DNA of 64,000 nucleotides from the NCBI RefSeq assembly GCF_900108365.1, contig NZ_FNWQ01000004.1, positions 62,001 through 126,000 on the forward strand. Reading direction: 5' to 3'. Positions 37,778 through 45,377 of the stretch are shown here, piece by piece (position 1 is the first letter of the stretch; each line of letters starts with the position of its first letter). The stretch is from Chryseobacterium culicis. Lineage in GTDB: Bacteria > Bacteroidota > Bacteroidia > Flavobacteriales > Weeksellaceae. The notes below the pieces were generated by a model, which ran no database searches, was not told the origin of the DNA, and was given only the letters and a program-made list of their open reading frames with translations. The translations under genes were made by a program, and so were the position numbers.

Positions 37778-37830
37778 AAACGCAAGGGAATAATAATGAC
37801 GATAATAATTACTGATAATAACTGATACAT
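37774..37830 (-). CDS. ilv leader peptide 2 (Leu/Val/Ile-rich, 18 residues)
   Basis: ATG at 37830 opens the 18-residue peptide MYQLLSVIIIVIIIPLRL. Twelve of its residues are Leu, Ile or Val, with an uninterrupted VIIIVIII core. Such a run occurs by design in leader peptides of ilv operons, where ribosome stalling on scarce aminoacyl-tRNA senses starvation. The stop codon sits inside the antiterminator segment, and terminator 2 follows 31 nt downstream. It is preceded by terminator 1, so it is only transcribed when attenuator 1 is read through or leaks. No Shine-Dalgarno sequence is visible, as usual for the phylum. Confidence 0.85.
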   Translation of the reverse strand: MYQLLSVIIIVIIIPLRL

Positions 37831-37854
37831 ACTTTTTACTATAAAAATTAAAAC

Positions 37855-37886
37855 AAAAAAAAACGTTTCATCATGTGAAACGGTTT
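37855..37886 (-). terminator. ilv attenuator 1: intrinsic terminator
   Basis: On the minus strand AAAC-C-GTTTCA (37886-37876, one bulged C) pairs with TGAAACGTTT (37870-37861), followed by a run of nine T. It comes 27 nt after the stop codon of leader peptide 1. CCGTTTC of its left arm is the exact complement of GAAACGG in the leader. Confidence 0.85.
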
Positions 37887-37912
37887 CATATATAATTTAA
37901 ATTTAAATCTAT

Positions 37913-37996
37913 TTAAAATGCCGTTTCCTTACTGTTGCTAATGACAACAGCAATAATAGAAATGACAATACTATTTTTCTGATTCGTAAAATTCAT
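37913..37996 (-). CDS. ilv leader peptide 1 (Ile/Val-rich, 27 residues)
   Basis: ATG at 37996 opens a 27-residue peptide whose core is SIVISIIAVVIS, containing five Ile and three Val codons, and no Leu. It starts 5 nt downstream of the -7 box, so its mRNA is probably leaderless. After the Ile/Val run, the codons AAG GAA ACG G carry the antiterminator segment, and terminator 1 follows the stop. It is the first sensor of the ilv leader and should respond to Ile-tRNA and Val-tRNA charging. Confidence 0.85.
   Translation of the reverse strand: MNFTNQKNSIVISIIAVVISNSKETAF
37921..37927 (-). promoter_or_regulatory. ilv attenuator 1: antiterminator segment
   Basis: GAAACGG (37927-37921) lies in the last codons of leader peptide 1, after its Ile/Val run. 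It is the exact complement of CCGTTTC (37883-37877) in terminator 1. A ribosome stalled on the Ile/Val codons leaves it free to pair and blocks the terminator. Confidence 0.75.
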
Positions 37997-38000
37997 ATTG

Positions 38001-38030
38001 CAAATGTATAAACTTTTTAATTACTCACAA
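38001..38030 (-). promoter_or_regulatory. ilv operon promoter
   Basis: On the minus strand TTG (38030-38028), 19 bp, TACATTTG (38008-38001) matches the Bacteroidota -33/-7 consensus fully. The predicted transcription start falls at or within a few nt of the leader-peptide ATG at 37996. Confidence 0.8.
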
Positions 38031-38046
38031 GTTTTTTTAACACTTT

Positions 38047-38913
38047 TTATTTTTTTCGTAAAAACCGGGTTACAGTTTCCTTTGCTGCAGCTGCATCATG
38101 AACCCTTAAAATCTTTGCGCCCTGCTCCAATACTTCCCAATGAAGCTTCTGTGTTTCTTCATTGATGTCCAGCGGTGATTTGCCAAGTGGTTTGTAAATA
38201 AATGACTTCCTGGAAATCCCTATCAAAAGTGGAAATTTTCCGAATCCAAGGTATTCAACTTCGTGGATCATTTTCATCTGGTCATCAACTGTTTTTCCGA
38301 AACCAAAACCGGGATCAAGAATGATATCTTTCACTCCTTTTTCTAACAGTTCTTTCGTTTTTTCAGAAAAATACCGGTTCACTTCCAGCGTAATATCTTC
38401 GAATTTTATTTTATCATGCATGGTTTGATAGGAAGGATTCACATGCATTAAAATGTAAGGAAGCTTTGTTTCCGCAGCCGTATCAAACATTTTGGGATCA
38501 TACTGACCTCCTGAAATATCATTAATCAGATCTATCCCTTCACTGAATCCGAATTGTACTGTTTCTGCATAAAAAGTATCCAGAGAAATCAGGGCCGCCG
38601 GAAATTCTTTTTTGATCAGGGAAATGAGATTTCCGATTCGTTTTATTTCTTCTTCAGCGGTCAAAAATTCTGCATTGGGACGTGTAGATTGGGGACCGAT
38701 ATCCAATATTTCTGCTCCGTCCTTCAGTAATTTTTCGGCATGTTTCAGTGCAGATTTTTCAGTATTGAATTTCCCGCCATCAGAGAATGAATCTGGTGTC
38801 ATATTGAGGATTCCCATAATTTTCGGGGTATCCAGCTGTACTAAACGACCATTGCAGTTGATTGAATGAGCTGGAGGGTTTGAGTTTGGAAGAGTCTGAG
38901 GGTTAGAGAGCAT
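38047..38913 (-). CDS. folP: dihydropteroate synthase
   Basis: The 288-residue TIM-barrel enzyme condenses p-aminobenzoate with hydroxymethyldihydropterin pyrophosphate in folate synthesis and is the sulfonamide target. Both signatures are present: MGILNMTPDSFSDGG near residue 33 and LDIGPQSTRPNA around 70, with DPGFGFGK and GISRKSF further on. It ends only 17 bp before the ilv promoter, on the same strand, and no strong terminator is visible between them, so read-through into the ilv leader is possible. Confidence 0.95.
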   Translation of the reverse strand: MLSNPQTLPNSNPPAHSINCNGRLVQLDTPKIMGILNMTPDSFSDGGKFNTEKSALKHAEKLLKDGAEILDIGPQSTRPNAEFLTAEEEIKRIGNLISLIKKEFPAALISLDTFYAETVQFGFSEGIDLINDISGGQYDPKMFDTAAETKLPYILMHVNPSYQTMHDKIKFEDITLEVNRYFSEKTKELLEKGVKDIILDPGFGFGKTVDDQMKMIHEVEYLGFGKFPLLIGISRKSFIYKPLGKSPLDINEETQKLHWEVLEQGAKILRVHDAAAAKETVTRFLRKK

Positions 38914-39215
38914 GGGTTTATAATTGATGAATGATTCCGGCTATCCTGCAAAATTAGTGATTTATGAGTTTTTAATGAGAAATAGATTCTGGAAATTATG
39001 AATTATAAGTTATGAATTAGAATCCTAAACTTTTAAAGACTCCCACCCTAAATCCCGAATCTCGTTCCCACAAACCCTAAAAATTATTACACATTAACTC
39101 TCAACCCTAAAACCCTCAGACTCTTCCACCCTCAAACCTTCAGACTCACAAACTCAGCTCATCAAACTCAAAAATCTGAAACCGAATTCGTATATTTGGA
39201 AGATTAAGAAAATTT
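38914..39215. other. non-coding, G-poor intergenic region between divergent genes
   Basis: No gene is visible. About 39035-39180 is strongly strand-asymmetric: the plus strand is rich in CCCTAAA, CCCTCA and CAAACTC words and almost lacks G. TATATTTG at 39191-39198 is the likely -7 box of the next gene, 18 nt before its ATG. Confidence 0.5.
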
Positions 39216-39782
39216 ATGCTAAAAACATCAGTACAGTTCGGGAAAGTTATCAGTCAGTGCCGTGATCTTTTCGGTAAAAAATTACAGGATTATGGTGCAG
39301 CATGGAGGGTTTTACGGCCAAGCTCCATTACGGATCAGATTTATATTAAAGTGAACAGAATCCGTACGCTGCAAATGACTGATACAAAGATGGTGGATGA
39401 GAGTGAGGAAGATGAATTTATCGCCATTGTAAACTATTCTATCATTGGACTTATTCAGCTGGAGAAAGGGCTTTCCAATGATTTCAATGAAAATAAGGAA
39501 GAAATTTTAGGTCTGTATGATCAATATGCCAATGAAGCGAAAGCTTTAATGGAGAGAAAAAACCATGATTACGGTGAGGCATGGAGAGATATGAGAATTT
39601 CTTCGATTACTGACCTGATTTATCAGAAAGTTTTAAGAACTAAACAGATTGAGGACAACCAGGGAAAAACGATCGTTTCGGAAGGGCTTGATGCCAATTA
39701 TTTCGATATGCTGAATTACGCGGTTTTTTGTTTGATCAAGTTCTCAGAAAAAGAAAATCAATTCGAACCCAAAAATATTTAA
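39216..39782 (+). CDS. DUF1599 domain protein (internally duplicated)
   Basis: The 188-residue protein contains two copies of one motif: KLQDYGAAWRVLRPSSITDQIY (about residues 22-43) and KNHDYGEAWRDMRISSITDLIY (about 115-136). Each is followed by KVxRxxxxQ and a hydrophobic helix ending in a tyrosine-rich turn. DUF1599 is found mostly in Bacteroidota and the arrangement of charged helices recalls all-alpha NTP pyrophosphohydrolases, but that is only an inference. It is 1 bp from the next gene and is co-transcribed with it. Confidence 0.85.
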   Translation: MLKTSVQFGKVISQCRDLFGKKLQDYGAAWRVLRPSSITDQIYIKVNRIRTLQMTDTKMVDESEEDEFIAIVNYSIIGLIQLEKGLSNDFNENKEEILGLYDQYANEAKALMERKNHDYGEAWRDMRISSITDLIYQKVLRTKQIEDNQGKTIVSEGLDANYFDMLNYAVFCLIKFSEKENQFEPKNI

Positions 39783-39783
39783 T

Positions 39784-40893
39784 ATGCTCAAAGGTTTATT
39801 ACGCTTTATTATTGCTGTTATTTTTATCCTTTCAGGCTTTGTAAAAGCTGTGGATCTGGTAGGTTTTTCTTTCAAAATGGAAGAATATTTTGCTCCTCCG
39901 GTCTTCAATATGCCATTTTTAGAAAAGTTTGCCCTGCTGTTTTCCATTATTGTAGTGGTACTGGAACTTTTCTTAGGATTCATGCTGCTGCTTAAATTAA
40001 AGCTTAAATTTACCTTATCCGTATTAATTGCACTTTGTGTTTTCTTTGGATTTCTTACCTTCTATTCTGCTTATTTCAATGTGGTAACCGACTGCGGATG
40101 TTTTGGAGATGCCATCAAATTTACGCCTTGGCAGAGCTTCTTTAAAGACGTTGCCCTTCTGATAGGACTCATTATCCTTTTTGTTCTGTACAGAAAAGAT
40201 TTTCGTAAAAAAGACGACTACGGGATTGCTCAGAAGGAGCCTTCCGGCACATTTAAATACATCCTTTTAGCAGTCTTTTCTTTAGGAATGATCTATGTAA
40301 TGGCTCAGGGAATTATGCACGAGCCCATCATTGATTTCCGTGATTATAAAATAGGAACTGATATCAGGGCAGAAAAGGGAAAAATTGAAAAAAATCCTTC
40401 CGAATACAAGACTTTCTATTCTCTTAAAAACGAGAAAACAGGAGCTGTTATAAAACTGAACCAGGATGATTACATCAAAAAAACAGAATACTGGGCAGAA
40501 GGTTCTCCGTGGAAAATTGAAGAGGGAAAAAATGAATCTGTGATTACCAAAGAAGGCTATAAATCTGAAATTGTGAAATTTAAGATTGAAGATCCTACCG
40601 GAATGGAAATTACGAATGAGATTATCAACGCTCCAAAAGCGGTTCTGGTATTCTCCTATCATCCGAAAGATGTTCCTGCTGATCTTCTTCAAAAAGTGGA
40701 AGCAAAGGTAAATACCCAGAAAGGCGCTCTTATCTACGGAATTTCCACCTATCCGAATACATTTAAAACTATTAAAAATGCAATGATGGATGCCACTGCT
40801 ATTAAAACCATCGCCAGAAGCAATCCGTTTGTGCTGATCCTCGAAAAGGGAAAAATTATAGACAAACAGCCTGCAAAAGACTACATTAATTAA
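39784..40893 (+). CDS. DoxX/MauE-like membrane protein, BT_3928 family
   Basis: The 369-residue protein has four to five membrane helices in the first 160 residues (LLRFIIAVIFILSGFVKAVDLVG onward). A CGCFGD motif near residue 107 is as in MauE/DoxX-related proteins. A soluble C-terminal domain lies at about 195-369. Cys pairs of this kind suggest thiol-redox chemistry at the membrane. The family is conserved in Bacteroidota as BT_3928 and its function is not known. It follows the DUF1599 gene with one base between them. Confidence 0.8.
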   Translation: MLKGLLRFIIAVIFILSGFVKAVDLVGFSFKMEEYFAPPVFNMPFLEKFALLFSIIVVVLELFLGFMLLLKLKLKFTLSVLIALCVFFGFLTFYSAYFNVVTDCGCFGDAIKFTPWQSFFKDVALLIGLIILFVLYRKDFRKKDDYGIAQKEPSGTFKYILLAVFSLGMIYVMAQGIMHEPIIDFRDYKIGTDIRAEKGKIEKNPSEYKTFYSLKNEKTGAVIKLNQDDYIKKTEYWAEGSPWKIEEGKNESVITKEGYKSEIVKFKIEDPTGMEITNEIINAPKAVLVFSYHPKDVPADLLQKVEAKVNTQKGALIYGISTYPNTFKTIKNAMMDATAIKTIARSNPFVLILEKGKIIDKQPAKDYIN

Positions 40894-40980
40894 TTATAAA
40901 TAATGGGTAGTTACAAGGAATATTTTTATCCAATTATCAATTATCGAATTTAAACACTAAACTTAAACATACAACAACTC

Positions 40981-41328
40981 ATGCAAAAATCAAATAAATC
41001 AATCGCCGGTTATCACTTATTAATGATCCTTTCTTCTGTGGACGGAGAGTTCGCACCTGAGGAAGGAATGCTGGTACAGCAATATCTGGCGGATGAATTT
41101 CCCTTTAGAATGAACCTTGACAACGAGCTGGATACTCTGGCTCTTTTGCAGCCTGAAGAATGGAAAGACCACTTTGAATTCCATGCAAGATGTTTCCAGG
41201 ACGATTCTACAGAAGATGAACGTGTAAAGTTTGTTCAGTTTGCAAAATCACTGATCAAAGCTGATAATAAAGTCACTGAAGAAGAGCATACATTCTATGT
41301 TCTGCTGAAAAATCTTTGGGGATTGTAG
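40981..41328 (+). CDS. TerB-family protein
   Basis: The 115-residue acidic, all-helical protein shows the TerB pattern: LLMILSSVDGEFAPEEGMLVQQYL with acidic metal-binding residues, and SLIKADNKVTEEEHTFY as a second, similar half. TerB domains bind divalent metals and associate with membrane stress or defence systems; a tellurite-resistance role cannot be concluded. It lies between the BT_3928-like gene and tpiA on the same strand. Confidence 0.75.
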   Translation: MQKSNKSIAGYHLLMILSSVDGEFAPEEGMLVQQYLADEFPFRMNLDNELDTLALLQPEEWKDHFEFHARCFQDDSTEDERVKFVQFAKSLIKADNKVTEEEHTFYVLLKNLWGL

Positions 41329-41387
41329 ACGTTAAACAAATTTCACGACTTACATTAAAGAATAAATAAAATCTATATTAAAATCTT

Positions 41388-42146
41388 ATGAGAAGAAAAA
41401 TAGTTGCAGGAAACTGGAAAATGAACAAAAATGTAATTGATGCACAACAATTGATGATTCAGTTACTAAGCTATAAAAATAATAATGCTTCCAATTGTGA
41501 GGTTTGGATTGCTCCTCCGTCATTATACTTGATGATGGCAAAAGACATCTTTGAAAAAGATGAAATTGGAGTATTTTCCCAAGATATGAGTGAGCATGAA
41601 AGCGGTGCTTATACAGGTGAAATTTCTGCAGATATGCTGGAATCTATTGATGCAACAGGTTCACTAATCGGGCATTCTGAAAGAAGACAATACCACGGCG
41701 AAACTGATTCTCACTGTAACAGAAAAATCAAATTAGCGCTTGACAAAGGGCTTATTCCTGTTTACTGTAATGGAGAAACTCTTGAGCAAAGAAAAGCAGG
41801 ACAGCATCTTGAGGTGGTAAAAAATCAGACTGAAGTAGCTCTTTTCACGCTTTCTGCAGAAGAGATCAAAAAAGTAGTGATTGCTTACGAACCGGTTTGG
41901 GCTATTGGAACAGGAGAAACAGCTACTCCGGAACAGGCTCAGGAAATCCATGCTCACATCAGAAATATTATCGCTGCAAAATACGGACAGGAGGTTGCTG
42001 ACGAGGTATCTATCCTTTACGGAGGGTCTGTAAAGCCGGATAATGCTAAAGAAATTTTCTCTCAGCCGGATATCGACGGAGGTCTTATCGGAGGTGCTGC
42101 TTTGAAGCTGGAGGATTTTGCTAAAATCATTGAAGCATTTAACTAA
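41388..42146 (+). CDS. tpiA: triosephosphate isomerase
   Basis: The 252-residue TIM-barrel enzyme interconverts glyceraldehyde-3-phosphate and dihydroxyacetone phosphate. Active-site residues are visible: Lys in GNWKMN (near residue 13), His in GHSERR (about 96-101), and Glu in AYEPVWAIGTG (about 166-176). The phosphate-binding YGGSVKPDN follows. Length is typical. It is preceded by 59 bp and followed by an unusually long palindromic terminator. Confidence 0.97.
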   Translation: MRRKIVAGNWKMNKNVIDAQQLMIQLLSYKNNNASNCEVWIAPPSLYLMMAKDIFEKDEIGVFSQDMSEHESGAYTGEISADMLESIDATGSLIGHSERRQYHGETDSHCNRKIKLALDKGLIPVYCNGETLEQRKAGQHLEVVKNQTEVALFTLSAEEIKKVVIAYEPVWAIGTGETATPEQAQEIHAHIRNIIAAKYGQEVADEVSILYGGSVKPDNAKEIFSQPDIDGGLIGGAALKLEDFAKIIEAFN

Positions 42147-42160
42147 GATCAGTAAAATAA

Positions 42161-42204
42161 AAATAACATAGGCAGCATCTAAGATGCTGCCTATGTTATT
42201 TTTT
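42161..42204. terminator. 20-bp perfect palindromic terminator after tpiA
   Basis: The 20 bases at 42161-42180 are the exact reverse complement of 42182-42201, with a single A between them. An A-rich left flank and a T-rich right flank make it bidirectional. It serves tpiA and the convergent minus-strand regulator gene, whose stop is 16 nt away. Confidence 0.85.
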
Positions 42205-42219
42205 AACAGTGTAAATCTG

Positions 42220-43656
42220 TTATCTATTTTCATCAATACTCTTCATCCAGGTATAAATATCCTGATCGGAAGGAATATTAAGACGTTTTCTTATCCTGTT
42301 TTTTCGGGTTTGTACAGATTGAGGCTGTACATAAGTATACGCTGCAATATCTTTCGTGGAAAAGTTCAGAAAGAGCAAAGCACAGAATTTCAATTCACTT
42401 CTCTGCAGGTCTGGAACCATTGCCAATAATTTCGGAAAGAATGTTGGATAAACTTCTTCAAAACGGATGTAAAATTCAGAATCATTATTTTTAGCTAACT
42501 GTATGATTTCTTCAAAGGCAAAATTTAATCTTTGATTCAATATTTTAGCTTCCTGTTCTTTTACATTCAATATTTTATCTTTATTTCGTATTCTGATGAG
42601 AATGAATGCAGCCGAACCAGTCACCAATACCATCCCCATCAGTATGCTGTACAGTAAAAAGTTATTTTTATTCTTGAGGGGCTTTTGCTTTTCTTCGACC
42701 AGAAGATTCACTGTATTTTCCAAATTCTTTGACTCTATGATCTTCAGGCTGTCATTAAGGGCATTATATTGAGACAAATAATCTTCACTGGCATCCATCT
42801 GGCCGGCTTTTTCATAGGCTTTAGACATCAGAGCATATAATTCTGATATTTTTTTAACAGCTTTTGATTTTCTGGCAAGAGCCAAAGATTTTGTATAATC
42901 TGCTATTGCGGTCTTATATTCTCTTTTTGCCTCATGAATTTGCCCTGAAATCTTAAAAGTCTGATCTTCACGATCACCCATTGTTACTGGAAGAGATTGT
43001 GCGGCCTTCAGATAAAATTCTGTAGAATCAATTTTATTCTCTGAAAACTTTACTTCTGCCAGATTGAGCAGGGTTATTTTTAAATTGGTACCCAAAATTG
43101 AATTTATAATTTTTTTGGATTTCAATTCGTCCAGTGCTCTTTTATTATAGTAAGTCGCAGAATCATAGTTTTCTTTTTTATAGTAATTCCTGCTTATATT
43201 GATGAGGGAGAGGCTTTTTATATAACTTCTTACTGAATCTTCTGCGATTCTGTCAGCCAAATTTAGATTTTTCTTTAATTTTTTTATGGCCTCATCATAC
43301 ATTTTAATCCCGTAATAATTATTACTGTACAATACATTCATTGCAATTTCCTGATCATCCTCCTGTAAATTGCTGAGCTCAGATTCCATTAATTTTAAAT
43401 AGTGATTGCTTTTGCTGAAATTATACTTCAGATTATAGCCGGTAGCCAGATTATAAAAGGCAACCGCCTTACCTTTCGGGTAATTTGCAGACTGAGAATC
43501 TTCCAGAATAGAATGACTCAATTTAATAAAATGATCAGTTTGCCCTTTGGAAATAAGCATTTCTGCATTTTTAAGTTTCAGATCAATACTTTGCGGAGTT
43601 ATTCTTTGCTGTGAAAGAAGGAACAAAGGAAAAAAGAAAATAAAAAATTTCACCAT
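42220..43656 (-). CDS. TPR sensor with C-terminal helix-turn-helix regulator domain
   Basis: The 478-residue protein has a signal-like N-terminus (FFIFFFPLFLLSQQ). Residues about 25-310 are TPR repeats (NLATGYNLKYNFSKSNHYLK, ISRNYYKKENYDSATYYNKRAL, YTKSLALARKSKAVKKISELYALMSKAYEKAGQMD in outline). A membrane segment follows (FLLYSILMGMVLVTGSAAFILI, about 335-356), then a coiled linker and a C-terminal HTH (about 415-478, SELKFCALLFLNFSTKDIAAYTYVQPQSVQTRKNRIRKRLN in outline). The TPR part should face the periplasm and the HTH the cytoplasm. This one-component arrangement is common in Chryseobacterium. Its targets are unknown. Confidence 0.8.
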   Translation of the reverse strand: MVKFFIFFFPLFLLSQQRITPQSIDLKLKNAEMLISKGQTDHFIKLSHSILEDSQSANYPKGKAVAFYNLATGYNLKYNFSKSNHYLKLMESELSNLQEDDQEIAMNVLYSNNYYGIKMYDEAIKKLKKNLNLADRIAEDSVRSYIKSLSLINISRNYYKKENYDSATYYNKRALDELKSKKIINSILGTNLKITLLNLAEVKFSENKIDSTEFYLKAAQSLPVTMGDREDQTFKISGQIHEAKREYKTAIADYTKSLALARKSKAVKKISELYALMSKAYEKAGQMDASEDYLSQYNALNDSLKIIESKNLENTVNLLVEEKQKPLKNKNNFLLYSILMGMVLVTGSAAFILIRIRNKDKILNVKEQEAKILNQRLNFAFEEIIQLAKNNDSEFYIRFEEVYPTFFPKLLAMVPDLQRSELKFCALLFLNFSTKDIAAYTYVQPQSVQTRKNRIRKRLNIPSDQDIYTWMKSIDENR

Positions 43657-43980
43657 ATATTGAATTATAATTCATGCGTATGTCCATACCATATTACATA
43701 CTGCTTTAAACAAAAATATAAATAAATCAATGAGTAATATCACCGGATATTGAAATACAAAGCCCTACTTATACACGGATAAATACACTTATTATCAAAA
43801 CTTTATCACTCCATCTATGGTCAAAATTTATTCCAAAACCGATCAGGCAGATTAGAATTTTATCGACAGAACTATGACAAAAGGAAAACCTTGAAACAAA
43901 TCATCTTACCGGAAGTTCGTTTCAAGGTTTAAGGATCACTTCAAACGACTGCTTATCGCTGAAAGTTGTAAAAAAACTAA
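43657..43980. other. non-coding gap between two minus-strand genes
   Basis: No gene is visible. It carries the 12-bp stem at 43886-43930, which serves the downstream phytase-like gene. No clear promoter was found for the TPR-HTH gene. Confidence 0.5.
43886..43930 (-). terminator. hairpin terminator of the phytase-like gene
   Basis: AAACCTTGAAAC (43886-43897) and GTTTCAAGGTTT (43919-43930) form a perfect 12-bp stem with a 21-nt loop, 50 nt after the stop. On the minus strand it continues TTCCTTTTGTC. Confidence 0.6.
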
Positions 43981-45249
43981 TTATTGAATATCGACTACAT
44001 ACATTGTTCCTTTGTCTACTTTACCTGTTTTGGGTAAAATTTTAGCTTTCGGATTTCCGTTTCCATCATCCACCACACCAAAATCATCGTCATTGAAAAC
44101 GGCAAGCTTATTATTTCCCAAATACACAATTCCTTCAAACTTATCATGCTCATAGCCCAGCTTTGCTACCAGATCTACGGCTAATGTTTTGGTAACCGCT
44201 TTGATGCCTGCATTGGTAATTTCATCCCACGTACATTGTTCCAAAGCTTTTCCATTCACTTTCATCCCATCTACAGCAGTAAGATCAGCACCATTTACAT
44301 CAGTAGCATTGTTCAGGTTAATTCGATATACTTTTTTGATCCCTCCCTGAGAACCGAAATTACCGTCTCTTTCAATTACTAAAAATTCATTGTTGCTTAA
44401 TGCCGTGATATCGCAAACGGAATCAGATGCTCCACCATCCTGTCTGTACAGAAACTGTTTGGTCTGCCCTGTAATAATATCAAAAGTGACAATTCTTGTT
44501 AAAGTGGTATTTGTAGCCAATGCTTTGCTGGGTACCAACATCATAGACTGTATGGTTCCTACCAGCGTTCTTCCATCGGGCGTCATACAAAGTCCTTCCA
44601 TTCCTCTGTTGGCTCTTCTTTTGGCTAACACAGCGGGTAGCTTTCTTGGTCCTGTATTTACACCAACCGGGCTTATTCTTTCCATTTCCATACCCTCTGC
44701 GCTGTAATGCACAATGTGCGGACCATATTCGTCAGAAACCCAGAATGTACCGTCAGCCGCAGCAACAATACTTTCACTGTCTAACCCATATTTATCCGTA
44801 CCCAGGACATTTCCGGAAGCATCGTAAGCAACTTCTCCGGTACTTCCCATTCCTACAGGGTTTGGAAGGCCGGTAATAGGCTGTCCGGATGGATTTTTAA
44901 GCTTAATATATTTGATTACTTCAACATTTCCATCAGCATTAATTCTGAAGTGCATAATGGTTGGGGTAAAATTCGGGACAAGAAACTTTTTTCCGTTTTG
45001 GAAATCAGTATTTGGTCCTCTGTCTGTAATAACATAGAATTCGCCTTTTTTTGTAGGATGAGCGGCTGCTCCGGAACCAAATCCACCGTTAATGACATCT
45101 ACTCCATTGATAGTAGCAAGTTTTGTAAATGGAAATTCCTGAGGCAGTTTGGAATAATTAACATCCTGATTGATTATTGCTGTCTCATCGTCAGTTTTAC
45201 ATGAAGCCAGCACCGCCAGTACTCCCACAGACCATAGTAATTTTTTCAT
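43981..45249 (-). CDS. phytase-like (esterase-like) lipoprotein
   Basis: The 422-residue protein has lipobox LASC (Cys17). Its beta-propeller pattern is that of the PF13449 phytase-like/esterase-like family: FGSGAAAHPTKKGEFYVITDRGPN, DSESIVAAADGTFWVSDEYGPHIVHY, NRGMEGLCMTPDGRTL and KFEGIVYLGNNKLAVFNDDDFG. The repeated acidic/Gly motifs suggest metal-binding propeller blades. It may release phosphate from organic substrates at the cell surface, but activity in this family is not well established. Confidence 0.8.
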   Translation of the reverse strand: MKKLLWSVGVLAVLASCKTDDETAIINQDVNYSKLPQEFPFTKLATINGVDVINGGFGSGAAAHPTKKGEFYVITDRGPNTDFQNGKKFLVPNFTPTIMHFRINADGNVEVIKYIKLKNPSGQPITGLPNPVGMGSTGEVAYDASGNVLGTDKYGLDSESIVAAADGTFWVSDEYGPHIVHYSAEGMEMERISPVGVNTGPRKLPAVLAKRRANRGMEGLCMTPDGRTLVGTIQSMMLVPSKALATNTTLTRIVTFDIITGQTKQFLYRQDGGASDSVCDITALSNNEFLVIERDGNFGSQGGIKKVYRINLNNATDVNGADLTAVDGMKVNGKALEQCTWDEITNAGIKAVTKTLAVDLVAKLGYEHDKFEGIVYLGNNKLAVFNDDDFGVVDDGNGNPKAKILPKTGKVDKGTMYVVDIQ

Positions 45250-45330
45250 AAGCTATTTTATGGCTGCGAATGTATCAATTGATTGTAAACTGATCTTGAA
45301 TACAATGATAATTGTATTTTAACATTAAAC

Positions 45331-45358
45331 AAAAAAACCGCACCAGATCGGTGCGGTT
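45331..45358 (-). terminator. clpP terminator
   Basis: AACCGCACC (45336-45344) pairs with GGTGCGGTT (45350-45358). On the minus strand the stem is followed by seven T, 20 nt after the clpP stop codon. Confidence 0.85.
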
Positions 45359-45377
45359 CTTATGATTTTGCAATCAA

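Noticed and set aside
37681..38046. Possible riboswitch or T-box upstream of ilvE
   Set aside because: No T-box sequence or conserved riboswitch core is visible; two leader peptides with matching antiterminator/terminator pairs explain the region.
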